A DNA stretch of 32,605 nucleotides. It comes from Burkholderiaceae bacterium. GTDB taxonomy: Bacteria > Pseudomonadota > Gammaproteobacteria > Burkholderiales > Burkholderiaceae_C. The stretch covers positions 1 through 32,605 of the forward strand of contig JANJVG010000168.1 of assembly GCA_024710165.1 (NCBI GenBank). Reading direction: 5' to 3'. Of this stretch, positions 16,232-23,609 are shown piece after piece (positions within the stretch are counted from its first letter, which is position 1; the number at the start of each line of letters is the position of its first letter). Position numbers and translations under genes: made by a program. The notes beneath the pieces were generated by a model. The model saw only the letters and a list, made by a program, of their open reading frames with translations, was not told where the DNA came from and made no database searches.

Positions 16232-16307
16232 CCAGTAGCATCGCTGTGCCAGTGGAGAAGCAGGTTTTCGCTGGTGACATGAACACTCCCACAAAGGAAA
16301 ACCCAAC

Positions 16308-16625
16308 ATGGCAACCGCAAAAAAAGCTCCGGTGAAATCAGCCGCTGCTGCCAAGACCGCTGCCCCCGCCACGAAGCGCACCCCGAATGCGGCTTTCATG
16401 AAAGCCCTGACGCCCAGCCCGGCCCTTGCAGCCGTGGTAGGCGCTGCGCCCCTGCCCCGCACAGAAATCATCAGCAAGCTGTGGGTTTACATCAAAGCCC
16501 ACAACCTCCAGGACGCTGCCAACAAACGCATGATCAATGCCGACGCCAAGCTCAAGGAAGTGTTCGGCAAGCCCCAGGTTTCCATGTTCGAAATGGCTGG
16601 CCTGATCGGCAAGCACGTCAAGTAA
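16308..16625 (+). CDS. SWIB/MDM2 domain protein
   Basis: 105 residues from ATG 16308 with ribosome-binding site AAAGGAAA. The first ~25 residues (MATAKKAPVKSAAAAKTAA) are a Lys/Ala/Pro tail like those of bacterial histone-like proteins. The rest is a SWIB domain: LPRTEIISKLWVYIKAHNLQD, MINADAKLKEVFGKPQVSMFEM and LIGKHVK. In eukaryotes the fold is part of SWI/SNF remodellers and MDM2. In bacteria such as Chlamydia and Burkholderiales it is found as a small stand-alone protein thought to act on DNA or chromatin, with no settled function. It is a single-gene unit with its own strong terminator. Confidence 0.9.
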   Translation: MATAKKAPVKSAAAAKTAAPATKRTPNAAFMKALTPSPALAAVVGAAPLPRTEIISKLWVYIKAHNLQDAANKRMINADAKLKEVFGKPQVSMFEMAGLIGKHVK

Positions 16626-16644
16626 GCACTGCAGGAACCCATCA

Positions 16645-16670
16645 AAAGTCGGCTTTGCCGGCTTTTTTTT
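16645..16670 (+). terminator. Rho-independent terminator after the SWIB gene
   Basis: AAAGTCGGC-TTT-GCCGGCTTT stem (about 9 pairs including a G-U) followed by an eight-base T-run at 16663-16670, 20 bases after the stop codon. Confidence 0.85.
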
Positions 16671-16713
16671 CGTCAGCTTCCTGTGAAAACGTATCAAAAC
16701 CGCTCTATCGCAA

Positions 16714-16746
16714 ATACGAATGACTATTATTTGATTTAAAATCAAG
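16714..16746 (+). promoter_or_regulatory. AT-rich control region of the siderophore receptor, candidate Fur box
   Basis: GAATGACTATTATTTGA (about 16718-16734) resembles half of a Fur box (AATGATAAT...). It adjoins a perfect palindrome TTGATTT-A-AAATCAA (16731-16745) that contains a possible -10, TAAAAT (16737-16742). The region is far more AT-rich than its surroundings. Iron repression is expected for this receptor type. The box match is moderate. Confidence 0.5.
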
Positions 16747-16850
16747 ATCGAGAAACCGCACAGCCACGCGATTGCCAGCCACTGCCACTCTCCGGACCTG
16801 GATGCAAGACCACCGCATCCAACGCAACGAACCACCTGACGGAGGCCAGC

Positions 16851-19112
16851 TTGGCACATTCAAACGTGCAGCGCCGCAGCGCTGTATCCCTGCAGACCCC
16901 CCCCTTCAACAAACGACGCGTACCCTTGGGCGCATTGCTGCTGGCGGCTTCCGTCGGCGTCCAGGCCCAGACACAGGCCACACCCGAAAAGACCCTTGCT
17001 CCGGTCATTGTCAAGGAGCGTGCAGAGGCTCCCGAGGGCAAGGACAGCGTGCGCGCTACCGAGACCACCATCGGCAAGGGCAAGCAGCAACTGCGCAACA
17101 TCCCGCAATCGGTGACGGTGGTCACCGAACGCCTGATCGATGACCGCAACCTCGACACCGTCAAGGATGCCCTGAAGAACACGGCCGGCATCACCTTCCT
17201 GGCAGCCGAGGGCGCAGAAGAAGACATCCGCTTGCGTGGCTTTGCATTGCAAAGTACTGGCGACATGTTCATAGACGGCATGCGCGACCCAGCCTTCTAC
17301 GACCGTGATACGTTCAATCTCGATCGGCTGGAACTGCTGCGTGGCTCAGCCTCCATGCTGTTTGGACGAGGCTCCACCGGTGGCGCGGTCAACCAGGTCA
17401 GCAAGGCCCCGCGTCTCATCGATACGCACCAGGTGGACGTGACACTGGGCAACCACCATTACCGCCGCGCCACCGGCGACTTCAACCTCCATACCGGCGA
17501 AAACGCTGCACTGCGCATTAACGCGATGAGCACCACGGCCGACAACAACGGTGCGGGCAGCAGCATCGAGAAAAAAGGCATCGCTGGCAGCTACGCCTGG
17601 GGCATCGGCACGCGCGACGAGTTCGCGGTGAGCGTCTACCACCTGGACAACAACAACGGCATGAACTACGGCCTGCCCTGGATCCGCCGAACCGCCACAT
17701 CAAACGTCAGTGACACCACCATGCTGCCGCTCGACCCCACGGCCTACTACGGCGCCGCCAGCGACTACAACGCGGGCAGTGCCACCATGGCCACCCTGCA
17801 GCATGTGCACCGCTTCGATGGCGACAGCGAAATCAAGACCCAGCTGCGTGCCGGCAGCTTCGAACGCGACCAGCGTGCCGGCGCAGTGCGCCTGGCCGCT
17901 GCAGCCCAGCAACCCGGCGGCGTGGCCGCCAACCTGTCGAACTTCGGTCCCGGTACCCGCCTGACACGCGGCAACCACCTGAAGATGCAGGACATGGACA
18001 CCGTGCACCTGCAAAGTGACTTCAGCAACAAGTTCGAAGCCTTGGGCCTGCGCCATGAACTGCTGGCAGGTGCCGACTTTTCGCACGAACAAAAACAGGT
18101 CTATGGCGCGCTGAGCGCGGCACAGGGTGGCATCACCATCTCCAAACCACCGACCACCGTGGGCACCCCCAGCGATGGCGCCAGCGTGGACGAGGCCAGC
18201 CGGGTGCGCCGCACCACAAGCGACTTTGATGCCAGGAGCTGGGGCGTTTACGCCCAGAACCTGGTGCAAGTGGCGCCACACTGGAAGATTCTCGGTGGCC
18301 TGCGCTACGACAGCATGGACGGCAGTTACAACACCTTCGGCCTCCCGACCAATGCCCCCGGCCCCCTCACCACGACCCGCTACCGTCAGAAAATTGCGGT
18401 GTGGAGCAAGCGCGCAGGGATGCTCTATCAGCCAACGCCCTTGCACTCCTACCATTTTTCCTACGGCACCTCATTCAATACTTCGGGCGATACCTACTCA
18501 TACAGCCCGCAGACGGTGAACACACCACCCGAATCGAGCCGCAACCTCGAAGTGGGGGCCAAGATAGATTCCAGCGACAAGCGATTCACCACACGCCTGG
18601 CCGTGTTCCACTCGACCAAACTGCATGAGCGCAACACCGACCCCGATCTGAATATTGCGGTGCTTTCGGGCAAACGCCATGCCGCCGGTGCCGAAATCGA
18701 CATCACCGGCCGCCTCTCACCCAAATGGGAGATCTATGGCTCGTACATGTGGATGCCCAGCGCCAAGATCGACATCGGAGCCGAGGGGGCCGAGGGTCAG
18801 GGCAGCCGTCCATCCCTCACCCCACGCCATAGTGGCACCGTGTGGACTGCCTACCAGATCACGCCGCAGTTGCGGGTGGGTGGCGGCCTGAACTTCCGCA
18901 GCGCACAAACACCCAACCGCAACCCCGGCTGGGAAGCCCCCGGTTACGTGACCGCCGACCTCATGGCCGAGTACAACCTGAGCGATCGCCTCACGATCAA
19001 GGCCAACCTCACCAACATCACCAACAAGCTTTATGCCGATGCGCTCTACAGCGCGCATTACGTGCCCGGAGCGGGCCGCCTGTTCCAGATCACGGCCAGC
19101 ATGAAGTTCTGA
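16851..19112 (+). CDS. TonB-dependent siderophore receptor, TTG start
   Basis: 753 residues. The start is TTG 16851, five bases after a GGAGG ribosome-binding site (16841-16845). The next Met lies deep in the plug, and only this start gives a signal peptide (VPLGALLLAASVGVQAQ, about 24-40). The plug domain has QLRNIPQSVTVVTERLIDD, DIRLRGFALQSTGDMFIDGMRD and LELLRGSASMLFGRGSTGGAVNQVSK, typical of the Fiu/BfrD/FhuE type of catecholate or hydroxamate receptors. The barrel ends with RLFQITASMKF. It imports ferric siderophores using TonB. The ligand cannot be told. It precedes tonB-exbB-exbD but has its own terminator and control region. The 'IPQSVTV' block marks the siderophore-receptor subfamily. 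Confidence 0.93.
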   Translation: MAHSNVQRRSAVSLQTPPFNKRRVPLGALLLAASVGVQAQTQATPEKTLAPVIVKERAEAPEGKDSVRATETTIGKGKQQLRNIPQSVTVVTERLIDDRNLDTVKDALKNTAGITFLAAEGAEEDIRLRGFALQSTGDMFIDGMRDPAFYDRDTFNLDRLELLRGSASMLFGRGSTGGAVNQVSKAPRLIDTHQVDVTLGNHHYRRATGDFNLHTGENAALRINAMSTTADNNGAGSSIEKKGIAGSYAWGIGTRDEFAVSVYHLDNNNGMNYGLPWIRRTATSNVSDTTMLPLDPTAYYGAASDYNAGSATMATLQHVHRFDGDSEIKTQLRAGSFERDQRAGAVRLAAAAQQPGGVAANLSNFGPGTRLTRGNHLKMQDMDTVHLQSDFSNKFEALGLRHELLAGADFSHEQKQVYGALSAAQGGITISKPPTTVGTPSDGASVDEASRVRRTTSDFDARSWGVYAQNLVQVAPHWKILGGLRYDSMDGSYNTFGLPTNAPGPLTTTRYRQKIAVWSKRAGMLYQPTPLHSYHFSYGTSFNTSGDTYSYSPQTVNTPPESSRNLEVGAKIDSSDKRFTTRLAVFHSTKLHERNTDPDLNIAVLSGKRHAAGAEIDITGRLSPKWEIYGSYMWMPSAKIDIGAEGAEGQGSRPSLTPRHSGTVWTAYQITPQLRVGGGLNFRSAQTPNRNPGWEAPGYVTADLMAEYNLSDRLTIKANLTNITNKLYADALYSAHYVPGAGRLFQITASMKF

Positions 19113-19140
19113 CCCATCTCACGGCGCCACTGCAAGGTTC

Positions 19141-19166
19141 GCCGCCCCCGAAAGGGGCGGCTTTTT
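19141..19166 (+). terminator. Rho-independent terminator after the siderophore receptor
   Basis: GCCGCCCC-CGAAA-GGGGCGGC gives an 8-bp perfect stem followed by TTTTT, 28 bases after the stop codon. Confidence 0.9.
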
Positions 19167-19194
19167 GCTTTTTCGAGGGCGCACTGCAAGATGC

Positions 19195-19223
19195 TGCAAA
19201 TAATACATATTCTCATTTACAAT
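19195..19223 (+). promoter_or_regulatory. Fur-controlled promoter of the tonB operon
   Basis: -35 TGCAAA (19195-19200), 17-base spacer, -10 TACAAT (19218-19223). The spacer and its flanks read AAATAATACATATTCTCATTT (split here as AAATAATACAT and ATTCTCATTT), a good match to Fur boxes on the opposite strand (AAATGAGAAT...). Fur would block polymerase directly. Expected start site is near 19230. Confidence 0.7.
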
Positions 19224-19251
19224 ACACTCCTGCACGTTTCAACAACGCACT

Positions 19252-19404
19252 ATGGAACCCCTTTCTCCCACACCAGAGCCAGACGAATCCAGTCCAGGGC
19301 GGATTCGCCATCCAGGGATGGGCGACACACTGTGCGCATGGGGACTGGCCCAAACGGATGTCGCACTGCACAATAAAGGCCCCATGCAGAGAGCCTGGAC
19401 CTGA
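19252..19404 (+). CDS. Possible small ORF (50 aa) in the tonB leader
   Basis: ATG 19252 opens a 50-residue frame, MEPLSPTPEPDESSPGRIR..., ending ...NKGPMQRAWT, about 22 bases after the predicted start site. The first part is Pro/Glu/Ser-rich. There is no clear ribosome-binding site and I do not recognise the sequence. It sits where many iron operons carry a short first gene, which is the main argument for it. It could equally be untranslated leader. Confidence 0.3.
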   Translation: MEPLSPTPEPDESSPGRIRHPGMGDTLCAWGLAQTDVALHNKGPMQRAWT

Positions 19405-19415
19405 GACGGATTCCG

Positions 19416-19490
19416 ATGGTGTTCATCACGATACTTCTGGCGGTTTTGTTGATTGTGGCGGGCTCCGCCTGGTGGGTTCTGCGACCCTGA
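19416..19490 (+). CDS. Possible 24-residue membrane peptide in the tonB leader
   Basis: MVFITILLAVLLIVAGSAWW followed by VLRP: one nearly perfect transmembrane helix with an aromatic belt and an arginine end, which is unusual for chance in GC-rich DNA. A weak ribosome-binding site (GACGGA) precedes it, and it begins 11 bases after the previous small ORF. Its stop codon is followed by a seven-T run, with a possible 4-bp hairpin just before (GGGT/ACCC). It may therefore overlap an attenuator ahead of tonB. Function unknown. Confidence 0.45.
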   Translation: MVFITILLAVLLIVAGSAWWVLRP

Positions 19491-19550
19491 TTTTTTTGAC
19501 CTTTCTGGTCTCTGGTGCAATCCGGCATTGCGCAGGCTGCTATCTTTTTT

Positions 19551-20252
19551 ATGTCAACCTACGATCGCTTCCAGCAACCCCGGGGATTGAGCCGCAACGC
19601 ATTGATCGCCATTGGCGTAGTGCTCCTGCATATTGGTGCCCTCTGGGCGCTTCAGTCGGGTTTGCTGCGACGCGCTGTGGAGGTCATCGTCCCGGCCGTG
19701 CTGCTGGCCGAGAATGTCAGCCCACCCGCGCCGGTCACCCAGCCCGAGCCACCCTCCCCCGCGCCGGCGCCCAAGCCCCAGCGCGTCCCTCAGGTCAAAG
19801 CCCCGGCCCCCCGCCCGGCACCACAGCCGCTGCCCGCTACCGACACCACTCCCTCACCCCATGCCATCCAGGTCAGCCCCGCCAAGGCAGATCCGGAGCC
19901 ATCGACGCCCGTCCCGGCAGCCGTGCCGACCATACCCGCGGCAGCACCAGCGGCGCCCGCCGCGCCGCGCATCGAACTGCCGTCGAGCAATGCGACCTAC
20001 CTGCAAAACCCGGCACCGGCGTACCCCGCCATCAGCAAACGCATGGGCGAGCAGGGCAAGGTGGTAGTGCGTGTGTTCATCGGCACCGATGGGCTGCCGC
20101 AAAAAATCGAACTCAGCCAATCCAGCGGCTTTGACCGACTGGATCGGCAGGCCCTGGACACCGTCACCCGCTGGAAGTTTGTACCCGGCAAACGCAACGG
20201 CGTACCCGAGGCCATGTGGTACCTCGTGCCCATCAATTTTGTTCTCGAATAA
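19551..20252 (+). CDS. tonB: TonB energy transducer
   Basis: 233 residues from ATG 19551. A GTG 12 codons upstream was not used because the ATG gives the usual short cytoplasmic tail. There is one N-terminal membrane anchor (ALIAIGVVLLHIGALWALQ, about 17-35) and a long Pro/Ala-rich periplasmic spacer with PxP repeats (about 60-150). The C-terminal TonB domain has PAYPAISKRMGEQGKVVVRV, SGFDRLDRQALDTVTRWKF and VPINFVLE. TonB couples the inner-membrane proton gradient, through ExbB/ExbD, to outer-membrane receptors. In this window those are BtuB and the siderophore receptor. exbB begins 15 bases downstream. It is probably iron-regulated by the upstream Fur promoter. Confidence 0.95.
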   Translation: MSTYDRFQQPRGLSRNALIAIGVVLLHIGALWALQSGLLRRAVEVIVPAVLLAENVSPPAPVTQPEPPSPAPAPKPQRVPQVKAPAPRPAPQPLPATDTTPSPHAIQVSPAKADPEPSTPVPAAVPTIPAAAPAAPAAPRIELPSSNATYLQNPAPAYPAISKRMGEQGKVVVRVFIGTDGLPQKIELSQSSGFDRLDRQALDTVTRWKFVPGKRNGVPEAMWYLVPINFVLE

Positions 20253-20267
20253 TCTTCAGGAGTTCTC

Positions 20268-20987
<720 letters not shown>

Positions 20988-20989
20988 CC

Positions 20990-21397
20990 ATGGCCTTCGG
21001 AACCCAGGACGAAGCCGATGAGGTGATGAACGAGATCAACATGACGCCGCTGGTCGACGTCATGCTGGTGCTGCTCATCATCTTCATCATCACCGTGCCG
21101 GTGATGAAGCACTCGGTCAATGTCGATCTGCCCCGGGCCACCAACCAGCCTGAACAGGTCAAGCCCGAAACCCTGCGCCTGAGCGTCGCGGCCGACGGCA
21201 GCTACTACTGGAACGGCCAGACCATCGCTGACGCCGAGCTGGCCACGCGCCTGCGCGAAGAAGCCACCAAGGATCCGCAGCCCGATCTTCACATCCGCGG
21301 CGACAAAGACGTGCGTTACGAGCGTGTGGCGCAGGTCATGGCAGCCGCCCAGCGCGCCGGGCTTCGCAAGATCGGTTTCGTCACCGATCCGCAATAA
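20990..21397 (+). CDS. exbD: ExbD, TonB-system proton channel subunit
   Basis: 135 residues. Short cytoplasmic tail, then NEINMTPLVDVMLVLLIIFIIT with the conserved membrane Asp (about 25) that carries protons, then a periplasmic domain (RLSVAADGSYYWNGQTI, RGDKDVRYERVAQVMAAAQ, KIGFVTDP). It belongs to the ExbD/TolR family. ExbD is chosen over TolR because of tonB and exbB upstream. It is the last gene of the tonB operon. An imperfect hairpin (CGTGAGC 21437-21443 with GCTCACG 21463-21469) follows without a U-run. Confidence 0.94.
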   Translation: MAFGTQDEADEVMNEINMTPLVDVMLVLLIIFIITVPVMKHSVNVDLPRATNQPEQVKPETLRLSVAADGSYYWNGQTIADAELATRLREEATKDPQPDLHIRGDKDVRYERVAQVMAAAQRAGLRKIGFVTDPQ

Positions 21398-21499
21398 CAG
21401 CCGTATGTCCCTGCGGGCAGCCTTGGCCACGGCCTGCGTGAGCAAAGCATCGTTGCGCCCCCGCTCACGGTGATCCAGACCGGAACCATGCAAAAAGAC

Positions 21500-21530
21500 T
21501 GGACATTCAATTGCGAATCGTTATCATTAC
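21500..21530 (+). promoter_or_regulatory. Fur-controlled promoter of hemP
   Basis: Fur box TGCGAATCGTTATCATTAC (21512-21530), which on the other strand reads AATGATAACGATTCGCA, close to the consensus. A possible promoter, TGGACA (21500-21505)/16 bases/TATCAT (21522-21527), has its -10 inside the box. Confidence 0.75.
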
Positions 21531-21557
21531 TGCATTGTTTTGATCCGCTTCCTTCCC

Positions 21558-21761
21558 ATGCAAAGCACACTGCATCACCCTTTATCGGTCAGCTCTTCCC
21601 ATACCGGGACCACCTATGGCACCCCCTGCGCACCAGAAAGGCTGCCTGCCGTGAACAGCCAGGCACTGTTGCAAGGCCAGAAGGCGATCACCATTCACCA
21701 CAACGGTGCCCTGTATCGGTTGCAGAACACACGCCAAGGAAAACTGATCCTGACCAAATGA
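21558..21761 (+). CDS. hemP: Hemin uptake protein HemP
   Basis: 67 residues from ATG 21558 (a TTG at 21540 is in frame). The C-terminal half SQALLQGQKAITIHHNGALY followed by RLQNTRQGKLILTK is the HemP/HmuP signature, with the characteristic YRLxxTxxGKLILTK ending. The N-terminus is unconserved, as usual. HemP is a small iron-regulated factor needed for expression of haem receptor genes in related Burkholderia and Bradyrhizobium. The Fur box directly upstream fits. The odd point is that no hmu/hem transport genes follow. The downstream 557 bases look non-coding, so it stands alone beside tonB-exbBD. Confidence 0.9.
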   Translation: MQSTLHHPLSVSSSHTGTTYGTPCAPERLPAVNSQALLQGQKAITIHHNGALYRLQNTRQGKLILTK

Positions 21762-21906
21762 GTTTCATCGTGGGGCGACTCCCGGGCCGACCATGAGGTC
21801 CGCAAGGGTCGTTTTTGCCAGCCAACGGATTTCCCGCGTAGCCAGGCTTTTTTTCCACGAAATCGATACAAAAAACCGGCCTGCGCCGAATTTTCTAGTG
21901 AGAACC

Positions 21907-21958
21907 GGCTCAAGCCCTTATCCGCAAATCGCTGACAGCTACTATTTTCATAGTATTT
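21907..21958 (-). repeat. Dispersed 52-base repeat, copy D (intergenic)
   Basis: Read on minus: ACTATGAAAATAGTAGCT, GTCAGCGATTTG, GGATAAGGGCTTGAGCC. The core is 21907-21941. It is the only copy outside a gene and its stem is partly decayed (AGCGA/GGGCT). Confidence 0.75.
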
Positions 21959-22151
21959 TGTCTACCAACCCAGCGCTTCAATGCCTGCCTTCGCCGCCGG
22001 ATTATCTCGGTGGAACGCACACCACGAACACCGAAGGCGCCCCGCCTTGCGGGATGGACGCGCCACTTTCAGGCATTCCATCAAGGGATGGGGGGGGCCG
22101 AGAATCCGCCGTGTGCCCGTTGTGGATGAGGTCCTCGTACACCTGGCCGCC

Positions 22152-22189
22152 GTGCCAGCCCAGCGCTTGCGTGCCAGCCCAGCGCTTGC
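22152..22189. repeat. 19-bp perfect tandem duplication
   Basis: GTGCCAGCCCAGCGCTTGC occurs twice head to tail (22152-22170, 22171-22189), followed by GTGC of a third unit. Nineteen is not a multiple of three, so it shifts any frame crossing it. Confidence 0.9.
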
Positions 22190-22318
22190 GTGCAGGCCTT
22201 GGCGGGGGGCAATCCTTGCCGAACCACAGGGCTTTGCGACAAGGCCCCGCCGGCACGGCAGGCATAGCCCTCTAGAATGCGCCCACCTGCGCTGTGCAGG
22301 TCACTCAGGAGAGCAACG

Positions 22319-23017
22319 ATGAACGACCGGATCACCACCCTCCCCTCTGCGGACTATGGCTACGGCATTTCGCAGGAGCAGCGCCACAAGGTGCTGCGCA
22401 ATACCTACTGGCTGCTGGCGCTGAGCCTGCTGCCCACCGTGCTGGGCGCCTGGATCGGCGTGGCCACGGGCATCACCCAGTCGCTGCGCGGCGGCGTGGG
22501 CCTGATCGTCTTCCTGGGCGGCGCCTTTGGCTTCATGTACGCCATCGAGAAGACAAAACACTCGGCCGCTGGCGTGCCCGTGCTGCTGGCCTTCACCTTC
22601 TTCATGGGCCTGATGCTCTCGCGCATGATCGGCATGGTGCTGGGCTTCAAGAACGGCTCCGAACTCATCATGACGGCCTTTGCCGGCACGGCGGGCGTGT
22701 TCTTCGTCATGGCCAGTCTGGCCAGCGTGATCAAGCGCGACCTGTCCGGCATGGGAAAGTGGCTGTTCGTGGGTGCCATGGTGCTGATGGTGGGCGCCCT
22801 CATCAACGTGTTCGTGGGCTCATCGGCCGGCATGATGGCCATCTCGGTGGCTGCCATCGGCATCTTCAGCGCCTACATGCTGTACGACCTCAAGCAGATC
22901 CTGGACGGCGGCGAAACCAACTACATCAGTGCCACGCTGGCGCTGTACCTGGACATCTTCAACGTGTTCCAGAGCCTGCTGGCCCTGCTGGGCATCATGG
23001 GCGGCGAACGCGACTGA
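22319..23017 (+). CDS. Bax inhibitor-1/YccA family membrane protein
   Basis: 232 residues from ATG 22319 with a CAGGAG ribosome-binding site. An ATG 14 codons upstream was rejected because it precedes the ribosome-binding site. Seven hydrophobic segments are seen. Family motifs are the N-terminal VLRNTYWLLALSLLPTVLGA, a middle AFAGTAGVFFVMASLASV, and the C-terminal SAYMLYDLKQILDGGETNYI with the LYLDIFNVFQSLLALLG ending typical of BI-1/YccA. Bacterial members are inner-membrane proteins. YccA modulates FtsH, and others conduct calcium in a pH-dependent way. The role here is unassigned. It is a single-gene unit with its own terminator. Confidence 0.92.
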   Translation: MNDRITTLPSADYGYGISQEQRHKVLRNTYWLLALSLLPTVLGAWIGVATGITQSLRGGVGLIVFLGGAFGFMYAIEKTKHSAAGVPVLLAFTFFMGLMLSRMIGMVLGFKNGSELIMTAFAGTAGVFFVMASLASVIKRDLSGMGKWLFVGAMVLMVGALINVFVGSSAGMMAISVAAIGIFSAYMLYDLKQILDGGETNYISATLALYLDIFNVFQSLLALLGIMGGERD

Positions 23018-23035
23018 GCGGCGCTCCTCACAGGC

Positions 23036-23062
23036 AAAAAGGCTCCCGAGGGAGCCTTTTTG
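23036..23062 (+). terminator. Rho-independent terminator after the BI-1 gene
   Basis: AAAAA-GGCTCCC-GA-GGGAGCC-TTTTT gives a 7-bp perfect stem with flanking A and T runs, 20 bases after the stop codon. It could act in both directions. Confidence 0.9.
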
Positions 23063-23142
23063 TTGCACATTTCGTCCGGTAGCGCTCAATCGGGTCGGCA
23101 GCGTGCCGATAATGAAAGAAGATGTTTCCGAAAGAACCTGCC

Positions 23143-23475
23143 ATGCCACGCCGCATCCTCCTTGCCGTTGCCCTGGTCTCCCTGCTGGCGGGCTGCGACC
23201 AACTTTCCACCATTCCCGGACTGGGCCCCGACCCCCGGATTGCCCAGCGCGAGGAAGAGGCCAAGGCCATCGGCGGTGCATGTCGCCATGCCCTGCGCGG
23301 TCTCGAAGATTGCTACACGCTCAACCCCAAGGCCAACAAGGCGGCCGTGTTCACCGGCTGGAAAGACATGGACCAGTACATGCGCGACAACAAGATCGAA
23401 GGCACGCCCTCGGTCATTGGCGCACCGGCCAAGCCTGCGGCTTCCGAGAGCATCGAGTCCAAAGACGGAAACTGA
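23143..23475 (+). CDS. Small lipoprotein of unknown function
   Basis: 110 residues from ATG 23143. The signal peptide MPRRILLAVALVSLLAGC ends in a lipobox (LAGC) with the lipidated Cys at 18. The mature part has two cysteines in GGACRHALRGLEDCYTLNP that could pair, then FTGWKDMDQYMRDNKIEG and an Ala/Pro/Ser tail. I recognise no domain. An ATG at 23122 is in frame, but a -10-like GATAAT (23108-23113) puts the transcript start almost on it, so the second ATG is preferred. Probably anchored in the outer membrane facing the periplasm. It lies between a terminator and the convergent rlmD. Confidence 0.8.
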   Translation: MPRRILLAVALVSLLAGCDQLSTIPGLGPDPRIAQREEEAKAIGGACRHALRGLEDCYTLNPKANKAAVFTGWKDMDQYMRDNKIEGTPSVIGAPAKPAASESIESKDGN

Positions 23476-23609
23476 CCCCCTTTGTCGTTGCTCCGATGCA
23501 GGAAAAACAAAGACGCGGGCCTCGATGCAACCCACCGTAGTGCCAAACGCACCATGCGCCCGACAGCCCTGGGTACCGGGCACCACCGTCAGCCGCGGCG
23601 CAATCCGCC

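Larger units (their letters stand above)
21762..22318. other. Gene-poor stretch between hemP and the BI-1 gene
   Basis: No convincing gene. It contains one copy of the dispersed repeat (21907-21958), a 19-bp tandem duplication (22152-22189) and the -10-like TAGAAT (22273-22278) of the next gene. A minus-strand frame across about 22338-22002 becomes continuous if one 19-bp unit is removed, so it may hold a decayed gene, but the sequence is unrecognisable. Confidence 0.5.

Noticed and set aside
16731-16745. TTGATTTAAAATCAA read as an FNR box
   Set aside because: The half-sites are right but the spacer is five bases instead of four, so it was kept only as an unexplained palindrome.
22152-22189. 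CRISPR-like array
   Set aside because: Only two contiguous 19-base units without spacers; a simple tandem duplication.
21793-22275. Plus-strand open frame of 160 codons after hemP
   Set aside because: No ribosome-binding site, crosses a dispersed repeat and a tandem duplication, and has no recognisable domain.
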